From Phlebotomus papatasi (lineage: Eukaryota; Arthropoda; Insecta; Diptera; Psychodidae), in contig NC_077223.1 of NCBI RefSeq assembly GCF_024763615.1, forward strand, positions 2,976,001 through 3,040,000: DNA of 64,000 nucleotides, read 5' to 3'. Every line of letters starts with the position of its first letter. The first letter of the stretch is position 1. Made by a program: the position numbers and the translations under genes. Under the pieces are notes generated by a model. That model had not been told where the DNA came from and did no database searches. It saw only the letters and a program-made list of their open reading frames with translations. Shown here piece by piece: positions 47,480-58,429 of the stretch.

Positions 47480-47602
47480 ATTAGAGTACAGAGAATCGTC
47501 AATCAGAGCAGTGACTCTCAAATCATCCAGGATCGAACTGGAGACCTCTCGTTGACTAGACGAGTGCTCTACCAACTGAGCTAATAGAGACCGCAAGTTC
47601 TG
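47480..47602 (-). mobile_element. tRNA-like SINE head or tRNA pseudogene
   Basis: On the minus strand TAGCTCAGTTGGTAGAGC is a perfect A box and D arm. CTCGT-CTAGTCA-ACGAG forms an anticodon stem and a 7-base loop (AGT at the anticodon place). TCCAG-TTCGATC-CTGGA is a perfect T arm with B box. The acceptor strands (TCTCTAT and TGATTTG) do not pair, so it is not a functional tRNA. A young tRNA-derived SINE is the likeliest reading. Confidence 0.7.
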
Positions 47603-47609
47603 CTTGGTT

Positions 47610-48030
47610 TGCTACACGACCTTTACTAATTGCTCTATGCAGTGCAATCGTTTACTCTCGAATTGGAATCATTCTACATAGAAGTGCTAAATTTTTTGAG
47701 GAAATTTCGCGCCAAGACCATTTAAGGCCACGCCTATTTGTATGAGCAGCTCTAGCTGAATAGGGATCTGACAGTTGTGAGTACTAGTCGCGCCTGGTAC
47801 AAACAACCACCTGGTGCTTAGTGGTTCGGAAACAAGGAAGACACATCCGCACCACGAGAAGGTGCTCCTGAGTGGCCTACCACGGGCTTAGCAGATTCTT
47901 TTACTGCGGATTACGAGAATATCAAAGATATTACCAGTCATGCTGTTGAAAGTAATGACCTAGACACAACACTTACAACTTAATCCGAAAGACGACTTAA
48001 TCGGTTCCCTGAGCTCGTCACCCTGAGCTA
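47610..48030. other. Mixed spacer with half of a family A MITE
   Basis: The lone end ACACTTACAACTTAATCCGA then AAGACGACTTAATCGG at 47968-48005 matches family A. 47780-47940 is higher in GC and may be part of the neighbouring retroelement relic. Confidence 0.4.
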
Positions 48031-48340
48031 TGATCACAGCTACTGACATCAGCAGGATCACTGGAGCAAAGTGGGACCCCAAATGGTGTACTGCTTTTCA
48101 GAAAGGCTGTTGTCCCCTTCTGTGACCATCTTGAACGCACGAGCTCGCCTCCTTGACCATTGAGAGAATGGCTATTGTCATCGTCAACTTCTGGACTGGA
48201 CTTGGAAATGCCATGTTGGCGAATTAGTCCAGCGGAGTCTACCGCGCCTGGCGCCGCCCTCATCATCCCAATGCTTTGGCTGCGGTGCCGTTATAACGGG
48301 AAAGCCAGTCCGACGAATCGCGGTTACGAATCATGGTTAC
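48030..48340 (-). pseudogene. Non-LTR retroelement fragment, second copy
   Basis: CCCAATGCTTTGGCTGCGGT then GCCGTTATAACGG near 48267-48300 matches CCCAACGCTTTGTCTGCGGT then ACCGTTATAACGG near 48881-48913. The rest diverges or comes from another part of the element. A minus-strand frame of 82 codons is open but not recognised. Confidence 0.4.
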
Positions 48341-48845
48341 TACGGCGAAAATAACATACTCCAAGTCAAAGAATGCCGTCTCGTGAAGCCGGCTCTACTC
48401 CACAGAAGAGAGTACCGACTGACGAAATGTCTCTAAAACCAAAGCTCTCAAATAAACCGTTAAGTTTGAAGATAGCCCTACGCCTTCTTACTCCCGCTGG
48501 CCCCAGCCTAATCTCTTCCTCTAACTCTAAAGGTCGAAAAGTCTCAGTGACAACAGTAGTTTTTTTACTTAGGAAAGTAAAATTCCTTTAAAAAGTAGCT
48601 CTGTAATCACATGATAGTCATTTTTAAATAAAACTTCCGATCTTGTAAGTAAAGCCACGCTATCTCGAGTGAATAAATGAAAACCTCTTATTTTTAATGA
48701 TTTTCGGATACGTTTTAGAAGTAGTCTAGGGAAACATTTCGTTCATACGTTATGCAATGGGTTCGAAAAATTCCGTCTACTTTAATAAGTGCTTAACTTT
48801 TAGATTTAGAAGATGCGGTCAAAGGTGACCGCTGAAGCCAGGTAT
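48340..48845. other. Spacer between two retroelement fragments
   Basis: No clear feature. Higher GC at the left end suggests more retroelement debris. Confidence 0.3.
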
Positions 48846-49535
48846 TGGGCCCATTATGCATTCCCTAAAAAAATCATCGTCCCAACGCTTTGTCTGCGGT
48901 ACCGTTATAACGGTACCGAGTCTGTTTGAGGAGAGCCCTAATACTAGTTCAGGTCCAATAAAAGCAATCCTAACTCCCGCAACAGCGAGACGGTCTGCTT
49001 CCACATTGCCTGTAATTCCACTCTGTCCATCCAGTGTAGTCCAACCTCACATATCTGTGATGTGGATTCTAAAAGGGCCTGGGCATTCGGAAACAAGAGC
49101 AGATCATGTATTCCAACCAGATATGGAAAGAACGGCAGCCTCCGAGAAGATTTGTATTTTCATTCCCTCGATGCCGGTCTCACTTGTTTAACGGCCCAGA
49201 GGCACTGATGCATTGAGCTGAAGCTCAAGACAGTGGTAACCGGCCCCTTAAAAGCCTTCCATACAGAGCATCTGTACAACCGCAGATCATCTGTACAGTA
49301 CAACCGCTCCAGTTGTAAGTTCCCCCTCGCGGTTGCTCCATTCGGATTTAGTGTGCATTGTAGCACTAACCCATGTTCCGGGAAAAGTTTCGTACCGAAA
49401 GTCATCCTTCATCATAAGACAGGCCCGTCGAATATTCTCGCGTATTCCACTGGATGGCACCCGATCCTCCTAGTTCCTGCCGAGCGTAACCGTCAAAGCA
49501 ACCAAGTTCGCTTCCGGCTTAATTAAAGGGGAAGT
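48846..49535 (-). pseudogene. Non-LTR retrotransposon, RNase H domain remnant
   Basis: On the minus strand, TLDGQSGITGNVEADRLAVA is read at about 49049-48990 and runs on through GVRIAFIGPELVLG. This matches the RNase H motif of jockey/R1/I-type retrotransposons (consensus W-x-P-G-H-S-G-I-x-G-N-E-x-A-D-x-L-A, then GP). The H before SG is Q here. Upstream (49405-49200) a frame begins MTFGTKL, like the TDGSK start of the same domain, in a shifted frame. The copy is frameshifted, has stops and is certainly inactive. The clade is inference. Confidence 0.65.
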
Positions 49536-49539
49536 GATG

Positions 49540-49935
49540 GCAAGCTCAAAATAATAATAAGTTCTTCACTTAAAGACTCAAGGATCAAGGTCGAGATCTA
49601 AACCTACTATCCACTCCTCTCTTTCAATCAGATCTTCCCTCTGGTTTTGCCCTCACACGTCCTTACTCTTCCAAGTCTAGTCACTAACTAACTCTCTTTC
49701 TCATTCGTCTCTTTATATCAGTATTCTCTCTCTATTAGCGGTCGCCGATGGAGTTCAGGGGTCTCAAACCCTAATCGCCTATGCGTGCAACAAGGAGGAA
49801 AGTGGTCATGCTATGATGTTGTCCCATCGTAACACGCAAAGGTGGGCCATCTCCATGGATGAATAGGTGACATCAAAGTACGTCAAATCGTCAAATTCTC
49901 ATCGGGTTTGGAAGTTGGCATGTCTGGTCTAGGGC
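49540..49935. other. Pyrimidine-rich spacer, possible retroelement debris
   Basis: A pyrimidine-rich stretch at 49600-49740 is followed by higher-GC sequence. No family match was seen. Confidence 0.3.
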
Positions 49936-49939
49936 TTAT

Positions 49940-50072
49940 GCGCTAGGCACACTTACGATTAAATCGGAGAGACGACATAATGGAAAATTATGGAAATGTA
50001 GTTTGACCATTATTTCTAATATAATTAAGCTAAGCCGCCTTTCGGCTAATCCTGAGGTCTGTCAAGGTCTAT
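49940..50072. mobile_element. MITE, family A, inverted copy
   Basis: GCGCTAGGCACACTTACGAT then AAATCGGAGAGACGAC on the left; GCCGCCTTTCGGCTAATCCT then GAGGTCTGTCAAGGTCT on the right. This is the reverse of copy 1. Confidence 0.82.
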
Positions 50073-50079
50073 ATAGAAC

Positions 50080-52060
50080 ATCCAGCTACTTAAAAAGGCA
50101 TTAAAATGAGACAAACATCAACGATTTGTGGAGAATAGCAAAAATAAACTAAAATGTCTCAGCCTAAACTCTAAGTACTTAATTCAGGCCTTTGTATATG
50201 TCCTTAAGTAAGCAGTTTGTATTAAGGTAATGAAAAGTGTTTTTAGCTAAATATCTAATAGAGGACTTTTTTTCTAAGCACTTTATGAGTAGTTACACTA
50301 ATTAAGATAAAGATAAAGACAAATTAGGATTAAGATAAAAAATAAGATAAAGACGTTTTTGCTACGAAACTCAGTTAGTTCGGGTGCATACCTATTCAAC
50401 AGGTTCAACTGCTCCTCAAAGTTTATATGAAGAATGATTCCTTATAATTCTGGAAAATTTAAACATTCGGGAAGGGTAAACAATCCAGGATTATGAACTA
50501 CTTGAGCATGGATTTATTGAAATTTGGAAATTTTGTAGGTTACTTACACACCCAGATCACGAGCTGAAGCAAAGATTTAACTGAATATGGGATACTTGTT
50601 GCCCATTTGTGCTCCTGGATCGCGGATTGCAATTTGAGAGCTTAAAAGAACAGATTCAACATATTTTGGGAACTTGTATGGAAAAAATTACATTTCAAAT
50701 TGCAAAGTTTTTGAAGTAAAGGTAGGGCCTTGAATTAAACTTACCTTAAGGTACCTTAACTTGCCTTAAAGTGAAGGCTTTCAGGCTTCGCACACACTCT
50801 GACTTCGAACACTCTTGATTTCTCTCATACTCCTTACAAAGTCTTTCATAATTTCCTTATGATACCTTTCTATAAAAATTCTAGTTCTGCAAATAACCTT
50901 TATTTGCTACTTGGGAAACGGTGAATGAAATTAAATCTAAAATACAAATCCTCAAAATTACATTTAGAATAAAAAATCCTCAAAAAAGTTCTATCTTGTG
51001 TGAAATTGATTGTTATCATTTGAAGATTTAATGCTCAGAAACATGAGAAAATCCACAAAATTTATCGTTTTCCAGAATGTAATTCTGCAACGAAATAAAT
51101 CTTCGTTCTACCATAATTTAAGCTCATTTATAGCACTTTAATTTTGAGGGGCCATTTGGTTGAAATTAAGCACAATGGATATTCGTTGATTCAGTAGAAT
51201 CCATCCCTCACCACAAAATCTCCTGAATAAATTGTTGATTGAATTTCCACGTGACTCATGAAGTACCCAACATTATTAAGAGCTTTCCCACAATAATGAT
51301 GCGAAAGTGGTTTAAATTTCAAAGTGTGGACCAAAATAATCATCAGAGAAAATAGTATGGCACTGTATTATTCTCAATACACAATTTTCAAAATGAGAGG
51401 CTTAACTGGCTATTCCATACTGCAATGCATCTAAAATTAACAATATGCCTCAAAGGGATGAATGAATTGCAAGGAGCATTTAGAAAGCTCTAATTCTACA
51501 TTGTAATATACGTAAATTGCATTTGGAATGACCCTTTTTGTTATGAAAATAATAAATAATGAGTTTTAAAATAATAGAAGTAATATATAGTTCATTTGAA
51601 CCTAAATACGACTCCATTTAAATTATTTGGTAATTTAATATGAATAGCGTGGAAATAGTTACCGTTCATCTGAAAACTTTTTGTGAAATATACTATATAA
51701 ATTTTTTAATTTATAGGGTTGCAGATAACATCTATTTTCCAGGAATCCCACGTTGGCAGTTTCGTTGAAATACTGAAATTTATTTAAAGTTACTAAAATG
51801 GAAGTATAAAATATATTTTCTATCTACCTTTACCTATGAAGAGGGGTATTTAAAATTGGCATCTCAAAATGATACTGAAAGTATAAATAGGTATACCATG
51901 ACGGTTACTTTATCCTTCTGTAATATATATCAAAATTATGTTAATTCAAACTAAAAGAAAGTACTTCACATAGAAGAGTTGTTCAAGAATTATTTATCTG
52001 ATTTTGTATATTTAAAAAGTCAATAAAATCTCCAGAGAGCAGGAAAAATGAAGGATTTTG
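50080..52060. other. AT-rich spacer
   Basis: Contains GATAAAGATAAAGACA-type simple sequence at 50300-50355 and a family I end at 50773-50835 (GGCTTTCAGGCTTCGCACAC). No gene. Confidence 0.45.
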
Positions 52061-52069
52061 TGTTATACA

Positions 52070-52450
52070 AAGGGTTAAAATACATTGTGCAAAAATGAAG
52101 ACGGATTAAATATATATTTTTAAATTAATCTTTATTAAAAAATGACCACAATTGTGCGTAAAACTCACAATATTTATGTTAAATATGGTTAAAGTCATAG
52201 AACCGGCACTGGTTCAGCATAAAACGGTTAATATTGTGTTCAAAATCCGTGCAACTTAAGTTTAAAATAATTTCAGTTGTATGTAAAACGCTCTTAGTTT
52301 AAACACAAAAGGGTTAAAATTGCAAATAGAAAGTTCCCAGCTTGAGCACAAGATAGTTAAAATCGTGAACAAAAACACGCACAGCTCTATCATAAAACAG
52401 TTAAAATTGGTTGTAAAATCCTCACAGCTTCCGAGTGAAAATTTAGCGAT
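52070..52450. repeat. Degenerate tandem repeat (about 60-bp unit)
   Basis: Words of the type CATAAAACGGTTAATATTGT, AAACACAAAAGGGTTAAAAT, GCACAAGATAGTTAAAATCG and CATAAAACAGTTAAAATTGG recur about every 55-62 bp. An old array; the 81-codon minus-strand frame across it is an artefact. Confidence 0.55.
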
Positions 52451-52759
52451 TTTGATCGTTTTACTCGAATTCTGTTCAGATTTTATTAAAAATCGGTACG
52501 ATTTCATAATTTCTGTGTGATTTTTTGTCTAATACGTTAGTTTCATTTAATAACAAAGCCTGATGATTTTTAGTATATTTAAAAACTTTATTTGTTACCA
52601 TTCACTACCACAGAATTAATGTTACCAAAGAGACACTGATTCTCTTCATGGACCTTGTTTTCTGAGATGTGATGTTTTGGTGATAAGGTAGAAAAAAAAT
52701 ATCGTTATGAAGAGAGTAAAAAATAAGTCAATTTTAATGATTGTTACAATATTGTTGAT

Positions 52760-52981
52760 TAGCAGAAACCACAGAACAATTGGAAATCTCCCTGAGCCTA
52801 AGGAAGTCCAAAAGATTTTTCCTAACAGTGAGATTTCCTAAGAGTTTTAGATGGCAAAAGGAAAAAAAAACAACGAGAAGTACTCTTCCATGTAAAGTTT
52901 TTTTCTTTTCGACCATCTGAAACAGTGAGAAATCTCCAAATTCCAAAATAGACACGATTCCGAATTACCCCATCTTACCCT
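52760..52981. mobile_element. MITE, family F, copy 2
   Basis: GGAAAAAAAAACAACGAGAA, AAATCTCCAAATTCCAAAAT and the right end ATTACCCCATCTTACCCTA match copy 1 at 18300. The left end is more decayed. Confidence 0.6.
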
Positions 52982-53029
52982 ACATAATGTTTTTTTTTAC
53001 AATTTTTTGATTTGATTTGACTGGCATAT

Positions 53030-53165
53030 AACGAGCTTTTCCACCGTTTTGCTCTAGAGGTTGATCACCAAAACTACGACGGCGGTGGACGCTGAAATCT
53101 ACACGGGATCTCTTAAAAACGAAATTGTACTTCGAAAACATTGTTGATGAATAAATCTATCTATT
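53030..53165 (+). mobile_element. Retroposon fragment with TATC tail, copy 2
   Basis: CTAGAGGTTGATCACCAAAA, CTACGACGGCGGTGGACGCT and the tail AATAAATCTATCTATTTATC. The same order is seen at 61135-61260 (GAGGTTGGTTACCAACACTA, AGACGGCGATGGTCGC). Confidence 0.55.
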
Positions 53166-53578
53166 TATCTAATTTTGACATTTTTCCCTAGTTTTCAATT
53201 TCGACAAAAAAACAATTTTCAACGAACATTTTACCTCATTTACCTCAAAGTCATTTCCAATTTACTATACATAAAACGAAAAGAAATCAAAAAATAATAA
53301 ACCCGATTACATAAAACATTGTTTAAAAAATTAAAGAATTAATTGACTTGAATAGGAATTGATTCAAATTCATTAATATATCCAACACAGTTGTCAGCTA
53401 AATGAATTCCTCTTCATTCCCTCTCTCGCAAAATTTTCATGGCAATTTCACTGCCAATTAAGTATAAATTTGACTCAATTCATTTATTCAAATTTAATAA
53501 AATTTCAACAAGTTTTTTTGCATCCGTGTGCAATTGCATATTTTGAGTTAATAAGCGTTTAGAAAGCAACTAATAGTA

Positions 53579-54174
53579 GGGGAGACTGGGGCAAAACATG
53601 TCAAAACGCATATTTAATTCTTTCACGAGCTCTGAGAAAACTTAAACGTTTTATAATAAGCATATTCTTATAGGAAATTTACTGCTCTACAACATTTCAG
53701 AAGACTATTTTCCTCTAATCTCGAAAGAAATGTGATTTTCGAATCCTTTTCTAAAAGTCGATTTTGTGGATATTCTCAAAATTGCTGGGGCAAATTTTGT
53801 CAGTCTTCGGATAATTGATGACGTTTTACTCTCGCAAACGTTAAAAATATCAAATAGACATATTTTTATAGGAAATTTATTCCTCTACAACTTTGTCGAA
53901 GATAATTTTTCTCTATCTTAAGGAGAAATGTGCTTAAATTGAGCTAATCAGTATTGATATTTTCTGTAAGCCAAATATTCTAAAAATAGGGCTCAAAAAT
54001 TCATTATTTTTTATTTTACATAATCCTTCCTCGAATCCCTTGAAACTTCGTAAGTTTAAGAAGGTTCATAAAGGCTATCTATAATAAAAATTTCAAGCCT
54101 CAGTCTCTTTTATTTTAGAAAATAGTGAATATTGAAATTTTCGTTTTGACAAATTTTGCCCCAGTCTCCCCTAA
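53579..54174. mobile_element. TIR element, family P (AGGGGAGACTGGGGCAAAA)
   Basis: TAGGGGAGACTGGGGCAAAA on the left and TTTTGCCCCAGTCTCCCCTA on the right form a perfect TIR of about 20 bp, and CGTTTTGACAAATT extends it. Length about 596 bp. The interior holds a direct repeat: CTTATAGGAAATTTACTGCT then CTACAACATTTCAG against TTTATAGGAAATTTATTCCT then CTACAACTTTGTCG, about 200 bp apart. No transposase. Confidence 0.88.
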
Positions 54175-54179
54175 TTTCC

Positions 54180-56110
54180 TATTCTAGATATGGAATCTTT
54201 AAGATTGTTTGGAACTTCAAACTTTCGATTTTCGGAAAAAGAACTTTTCAGAGATTGTGTAAAACTTGATGAAAGTAAAACAGCTAAGGAGATATCAAAC
54301 TTGAGGTGTTCTTGAGGAACTCATGATTGTTGAAGATTCTTAAGTTGGGAAATGCCAAGATATCAGTCTTAAGAAGGGGTTGTATTGTTAGAAATCCTCA
54401 TTTTATTTAGAAATGCTAAGAGCGGTTTTTTGGGAAGTTGCTGTGGATGGAGGCGCCTGGTGAAAGCTCCATCTTCTGTGGGGTAGTTTTCTAATTTCCC
54501 CTAAAATTGTCTCTCTCAGGGCTTATTCACTGATGAGGTAGTGAGTGGGGATAGAGTGCGCAGATGAGTTCTAAAAGGGATGGTAAGCACAATTGGAAGT
54601 TTAATCGTAGAGCCAGTAAACGTGCACCTGTTCCACTGGATGGTCACGGAAATTTATGCTGAAATACTGCTCCATCGAGAGGATGTTTCCTGGCGATGTC
54701 GATGGGGTAGAATTGGGTGAGGGGTTGGGGTAGGGAAATGCCTGGAGTGTGTCAGGAAATCTCTTTTATTCTTAGATCCTCGGGAAAAATTGATTGATGA
54801 TCGCATTATGGGGGGATTTTTATCATCTCAAACACTTAATCTCTCTCCGTGGAGAGAGCCTCTTAGTCAATTTTAATTAGAACAATTAATTTTCTCACCG
54901 AACCCACCTTTCGTGGCGGGGTTGAGGGGTTCGGTATTGGGGCAATTTTTTCGCGTAGTAAAAATTAGGATAGAACCACTCTTGGCGTGTCAGAAAAAAT
55001 AATGAATATTTCGATTGAGAATGGAGATGAGGAGAAGGTAAACTAATAATTGGACAACATATTTTGACAACGAGCCATCAATCATGCTGAATCCCTGAGT
55101 TGGTTCGGTCTCTCTAACACCCCCAACCCTAAGCCCTTGTGCGGGGGTTACAGTCCTCTCTATTTACTTGCCATTCTCATGAGGGCTTTTCATGGGGTGC
55201 AAAATTTATGCTCGAACGTCAACAAACAACAATATAAGACACTTGTTTGTCTTTTCCTCTTTCGAATTTTCCCTACTATATACTTTCTCCATTTTCACCA
55301 CCCCTTCCGCACTCCCCTACCCAAAAAAAAAACATCACATACTCCCACGCCCTGAGGGCATGAATTTTCTGTGCGTGAGAACAAGGGATTACCAATTCAG
55401 GTGACTAGTTGGTTGTGCATTGCAATTTACCAAAACCCTTTCACATTGTTTGTCACTTTCTTTTCCATACCTTCCAGCGCGTCAATAAACAATCAGTCTA
55501 CCATCAATCTGAAATCTTTCATCTTCCACTGTGCTGCACAGAAAATCCTATCTGACAATATACCCTCCCTGTAGTATAAACTGTCTAAGCAAGGTGAATA
55601 AGGTGGATTGGTGCAACTTTCGAGCTTGCAGTATTTGCACTGGGAAATCCGCCAGGAATCTATCCCACTTCTGAATTTTGTGAGCAATTGTAGTTGAGAA
55701 AAGTGCATCGCACCCTGAATATGACATATGCAAACACCATAGAGACAGAATTATTCAAGAATACCCAGTGAAGGAGACACGCGAGGTAAATGTTAAGAAT
55801 TATTTGCTCTTCTTCGATTTCCTGGAACTCCTTGACAAGTACAAATTGTAGCGAATTGCGATGCAAGCTCACCTGGGAACTTACCTTTAAAGCTCTTCCG
55901 CAAGAAAATCGTATTTTTGATATTACCAAATATAGCATATCAACATAAGTGATGTTAAACATTTCTATAATTAAGGACTCTTCAAAGCAACTGAAACTAT
56001 TTTAAACTATTTGTACAAGTCACAAATTTGTTTGAAACTTTACTACATGACTTCTATTTACCCTGAGAAAGCATGAAACATATTAATAGTGAAGAGAAAT
56101 TGCAGTCGAG
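54180..56110. other. Long repeat-free block
   Basis: About 1.9 kb without any of the dispersed families; GC is higher near 54400-55150. Several overlapping short frames, none recognised. A good place for regulatory or intronic sequence under constraint, but this is inference. Confidence 0.4.
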
Positions 56111-56470
56111 GGGCTTTTATGATTTTATAATTTAGCTTTTCGATCACAGTTTTCCGAGTTTATCAGATCAGATTTGAAGATTGAAAAATCTTCATACTTA
56201 GATACTCTGATGCATGCATTCAACGCTACGGGTCTATTCACCCAACGTAAAGTCCGCCCTATCCGGGGCTCTTTGCGAGTTTTCGTAATTGCGAGGATAA
56301 CATGTCGGTAGAATTGGTTAAATATCGGCTGCTCAGAATAAGAAACGAACAACTTGGAGTAAGCAAATTTTACAGGAGAGCGATTTGAAGCTGAGATTTT
56401 AATGCAAGATTTTTGAGATTTAAAATCACTATAAAATTTGAAAAATATTGTTTTTCGGATGTTTGTAGAC

Positions 56471-56499
56471 CTGAGGAAGGGGAAAAATCGTCCCCAAAA
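56471..56499 (+). ncRNA. Hammerhead-like core motif a
   Basis: CTGAGGA, then a stem AGGGG...CCCC, then AAAA. The canonical core is CUGANGA, helix II, GAAA, so the last box has one change (GAAA to AAAA). It lies about 130 bp before the reverse transcriptase relic. Helix I, helix III and the cleavage triplet could not be established. Confidence 0.3.
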
Positions 56500-56599
56500 C
56501 GTCGTATGTAAATATAATTGAATAAATCTGAACCAGGTGAAAAATCCGTGCATCTATATTATATTAACATTGAATTGACCGAGTTTTATCGTACAATGG

Positions 56600-57240
56600 A
56601 ATATTCTGCGTATTCCCTGGTCTTAGGTAATGCGCTGTCACCGGTTCTGTTTAATCTAGCCCTAGGTCATATCATTAGGATCTCAGGATACACCAAACGA
56701 TCCTGCATCCTATATAAGTCGTCGCAGTTGCGGATGATATCAATATCATCGGTCGGTGTACGGTAGCGCTGAAGGAGAATATTTAACATTTGCCGCAGAG
56801 AGAACGGTACTCAAAGTCAACGAGGGAGTGACAAAATACTTGACAACTGATCCCGCAGAGTCTCGATTCGTGGAACTTTGAGGTCGTCAAAAGTTTCCGA
56901 TATCTCGGATCCACGGTGAACTCTGACAATAGTGTAGAGATGGAGGTCAATGAACAAATTGCTGCTGGGAATAAGTGCTCCCTTGCTCTATCACCAATAT
57001 TCCATTCCAGAAATGTCTCTCGCGATCATCGAAGATCATAATAAGACCATGTGAGGCCCACTGTCACTTGGTTTAGAGGTAGTGCTAGTAACCAAAGTTG
57101 AAGAGCAATCATTATTGATCTTCGAGAGGCGAGTTCTGAGAAGGATTTTAGGCCCGGGCGGTGAGGCAATCAGTTAGTAGAGAGTACCGTATCCGGACGA
57201 ATCATGAGCTGGAAGTCCTCTAAGAGGGGCCAGATATTAT
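56600..57240 (+). pseudogene. RTE-like reverse transcriptase relic
   Basis: In order, four blocks of a non-LTR reverse transcriptase are readable in changing frames. NALSPVLFNLALGHIIRI is at about 56623-56676. VVAVADDINIIGR, with the catalytic ADD, is at 56718-56756. VLKVNEGVTKYLTTD is at about 56807-56851. NFEVVKSFRYLGSTVNSDNS is at 56874-56933, followed by V-E-M-E-V-N-E-Q-I-A-A-G-N. KVEEQSLLIFERRVLRRILG is at 57094-57153. The order matches the RT C-terminal half and thumb of RTE-like elements. At least three frameshifts and several stops make it inactive; the N-terminal endonuclease part is missing. Confidence 0.85.
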
Positions 57241-57366
57241 GATCTTTTTTTTGATAGATTACTGACGACAAATAGTATAAGAAGATCAAGGAGATGAACT
57301 CCCTCCGGATGCGTCAGGGAGTGTATTCCTTTCAGGACAGGACAACACAAAATTCTTTGCCAAAGC

Positions 57367-57394
57367 TTTCGACGCTTCAGCCCGTCTTCCTCAG
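57367..57394 (-). ncRNA. Hammerhead-like core motif c
   Basis: On the minus strand CTGAGGA, the stem AGACGGGCTGAAGCGTC (GACG pairs with CGTC), then GAAA: an exact CUGANGA/GAAA core. CTTTGGCAAAG follows and can form a short stem in the helix III place. A matching cleavage triplet was not found. Confidence 0.35.
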
Positions 57395-57539
57395 TGCTCA
57401 AATCTGTGATTTGTCTGTGAAATCTTGTCCACACTATCTATCCACTACTCCAAATGAGGATCCACAGGGAAACTTGGGAATACGTCGCGGATACTATTTC
57501 TTGGACATTGATCTGAGGCCAACTGAGTTACTTTAACCT

Positions 57540-57840
57540 GAATAAGACCTAAATTTTAGATTCGTAGATGCGGGTGACTTTGTCGTCCTAGTGCTCAAAA
57601 GCTCTACTTTAAGTCTAGCACTTTAGTATGATTTTCATTGATCGGTGAAGACCTCCTTAAATGCTAGAACTAAGGGAAAGCTTACGAATAGCAGTCCTCC
57701 GCAACTTAGGATCAATTTTGACTCAGACTGATCTTCGAGAGTATACTTAGCCTACATTCTTATTCCAAATTTTCGTATATTGAGATATTATGATTTATCG
57801 ATTAAAGGTTCATCCCATAAATTTTATTAACCTAATTTCT
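57540..57840. other. Spacer between ribozyme-like motifs
   Basis: No feature recognised. Confidence 0.4.
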
Positions 57841-57897
57841 TACTATCAAATTTTATATGGTAAATATTCTCCAGGATACGCTTGGGTATTGCAAGAC

Positions 57898-57970
57898 TTG
57901 ACCACTGATGAAGGCTTGGAGATTGAGCCGAAATATCTGAAGATAGTTGATGTGTTTCCCTGAGTGGTTA
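57898..57970 (+). ncRNA. Hammerhead-like core motif b
   Basis: CTGATGA at 57905-57911, the stem AGGCTTGGAGATTGAGCC (GGCT pairs with AGCC), then GAAA at 57930-57933: an exact core. TATC-TGAA-GATA follows and forms a 4-bp stem in the helix III place. UGACCA just before the core can pair with UGGUUA at 57966-57971 (helix I, with one G-U). The NUH cleavage triplet is not in the right place, so it may be a decayed ribozyme. Confidence 0.4.
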
Positions 57971-58162
57971 TCTGTTCTCGACGACTTCCGGTTTTCCCTA
58001 TTGTTGATTGCAATTAACGTCGGATTATACCCACAGTAAGTTTTCGATTTAAAAAAAAACCTACATTCCAAAATTTAGCGTTAAGATATCATTTTTGGAG
58101 ATCTTTTTTCAAAGATTTGTGGTTTATTATTTATTAAAATTATTTTGTGGTGGACAAGATTA

Positions 58163-58376
58163 GGGGAAACTGGGGCATCACCAAACACGGGGTAGCACCG
58201 GATTCTTTAATCGGATATTCAACTTCAAAGGACAAGACTTATAGGAATTTATAAGCATTTTAGGGATGCTTGTCCACTGAAGAAATGCTCCAGATAGACC
58301 ATGAAAAATAAATTTTAGAAATAAAAATTAGTGTTTGATGGTACCCCGTGTTTGGTGGTGCCCCATTTTCCCCTAA
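58163..58376. mobile_element. MITE, family O, compact copy
   Basis: TAGGGGAAACTGGGGCATCA then CCAAACACGGGGTAGCACC on the left; GGTACCCCGTGTTTGGTGGT then GCCCCATTTTCCCCTA on the right. The inverted arms are about 40 bp. Confidence 0.9.
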
Positions 58377-58424
58377 TTACGTTAATCCATCTCTCGGCTT
58401 AAGTTGTATGTGTGTCTAGGGCAT
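58377..58424. mobile_element. MITE, family A, right half only
   Basis: CATCTCTCGGCTTAAGTTGT then ATGTGTGTCTAGGGCATA, directly after the family O element, which may have cut it. Confidence 0.7.
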
Positions 58425-58429
58425 AGCTC

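Noticed and set aside
47480..47602. Functional tRNA gene (anticodon loop with AGT)
   Set aside because: D, anticodon and T arms are good, but the acceptor strands do not pair; more likely a tRNA-derived SINE or pseudogene.
56125..56553. 142-codon minus-strand frame
   Set aside because: It runs antisense across the hammerhead-like motif and retroelement flank, has no known motif and is probably incidental.
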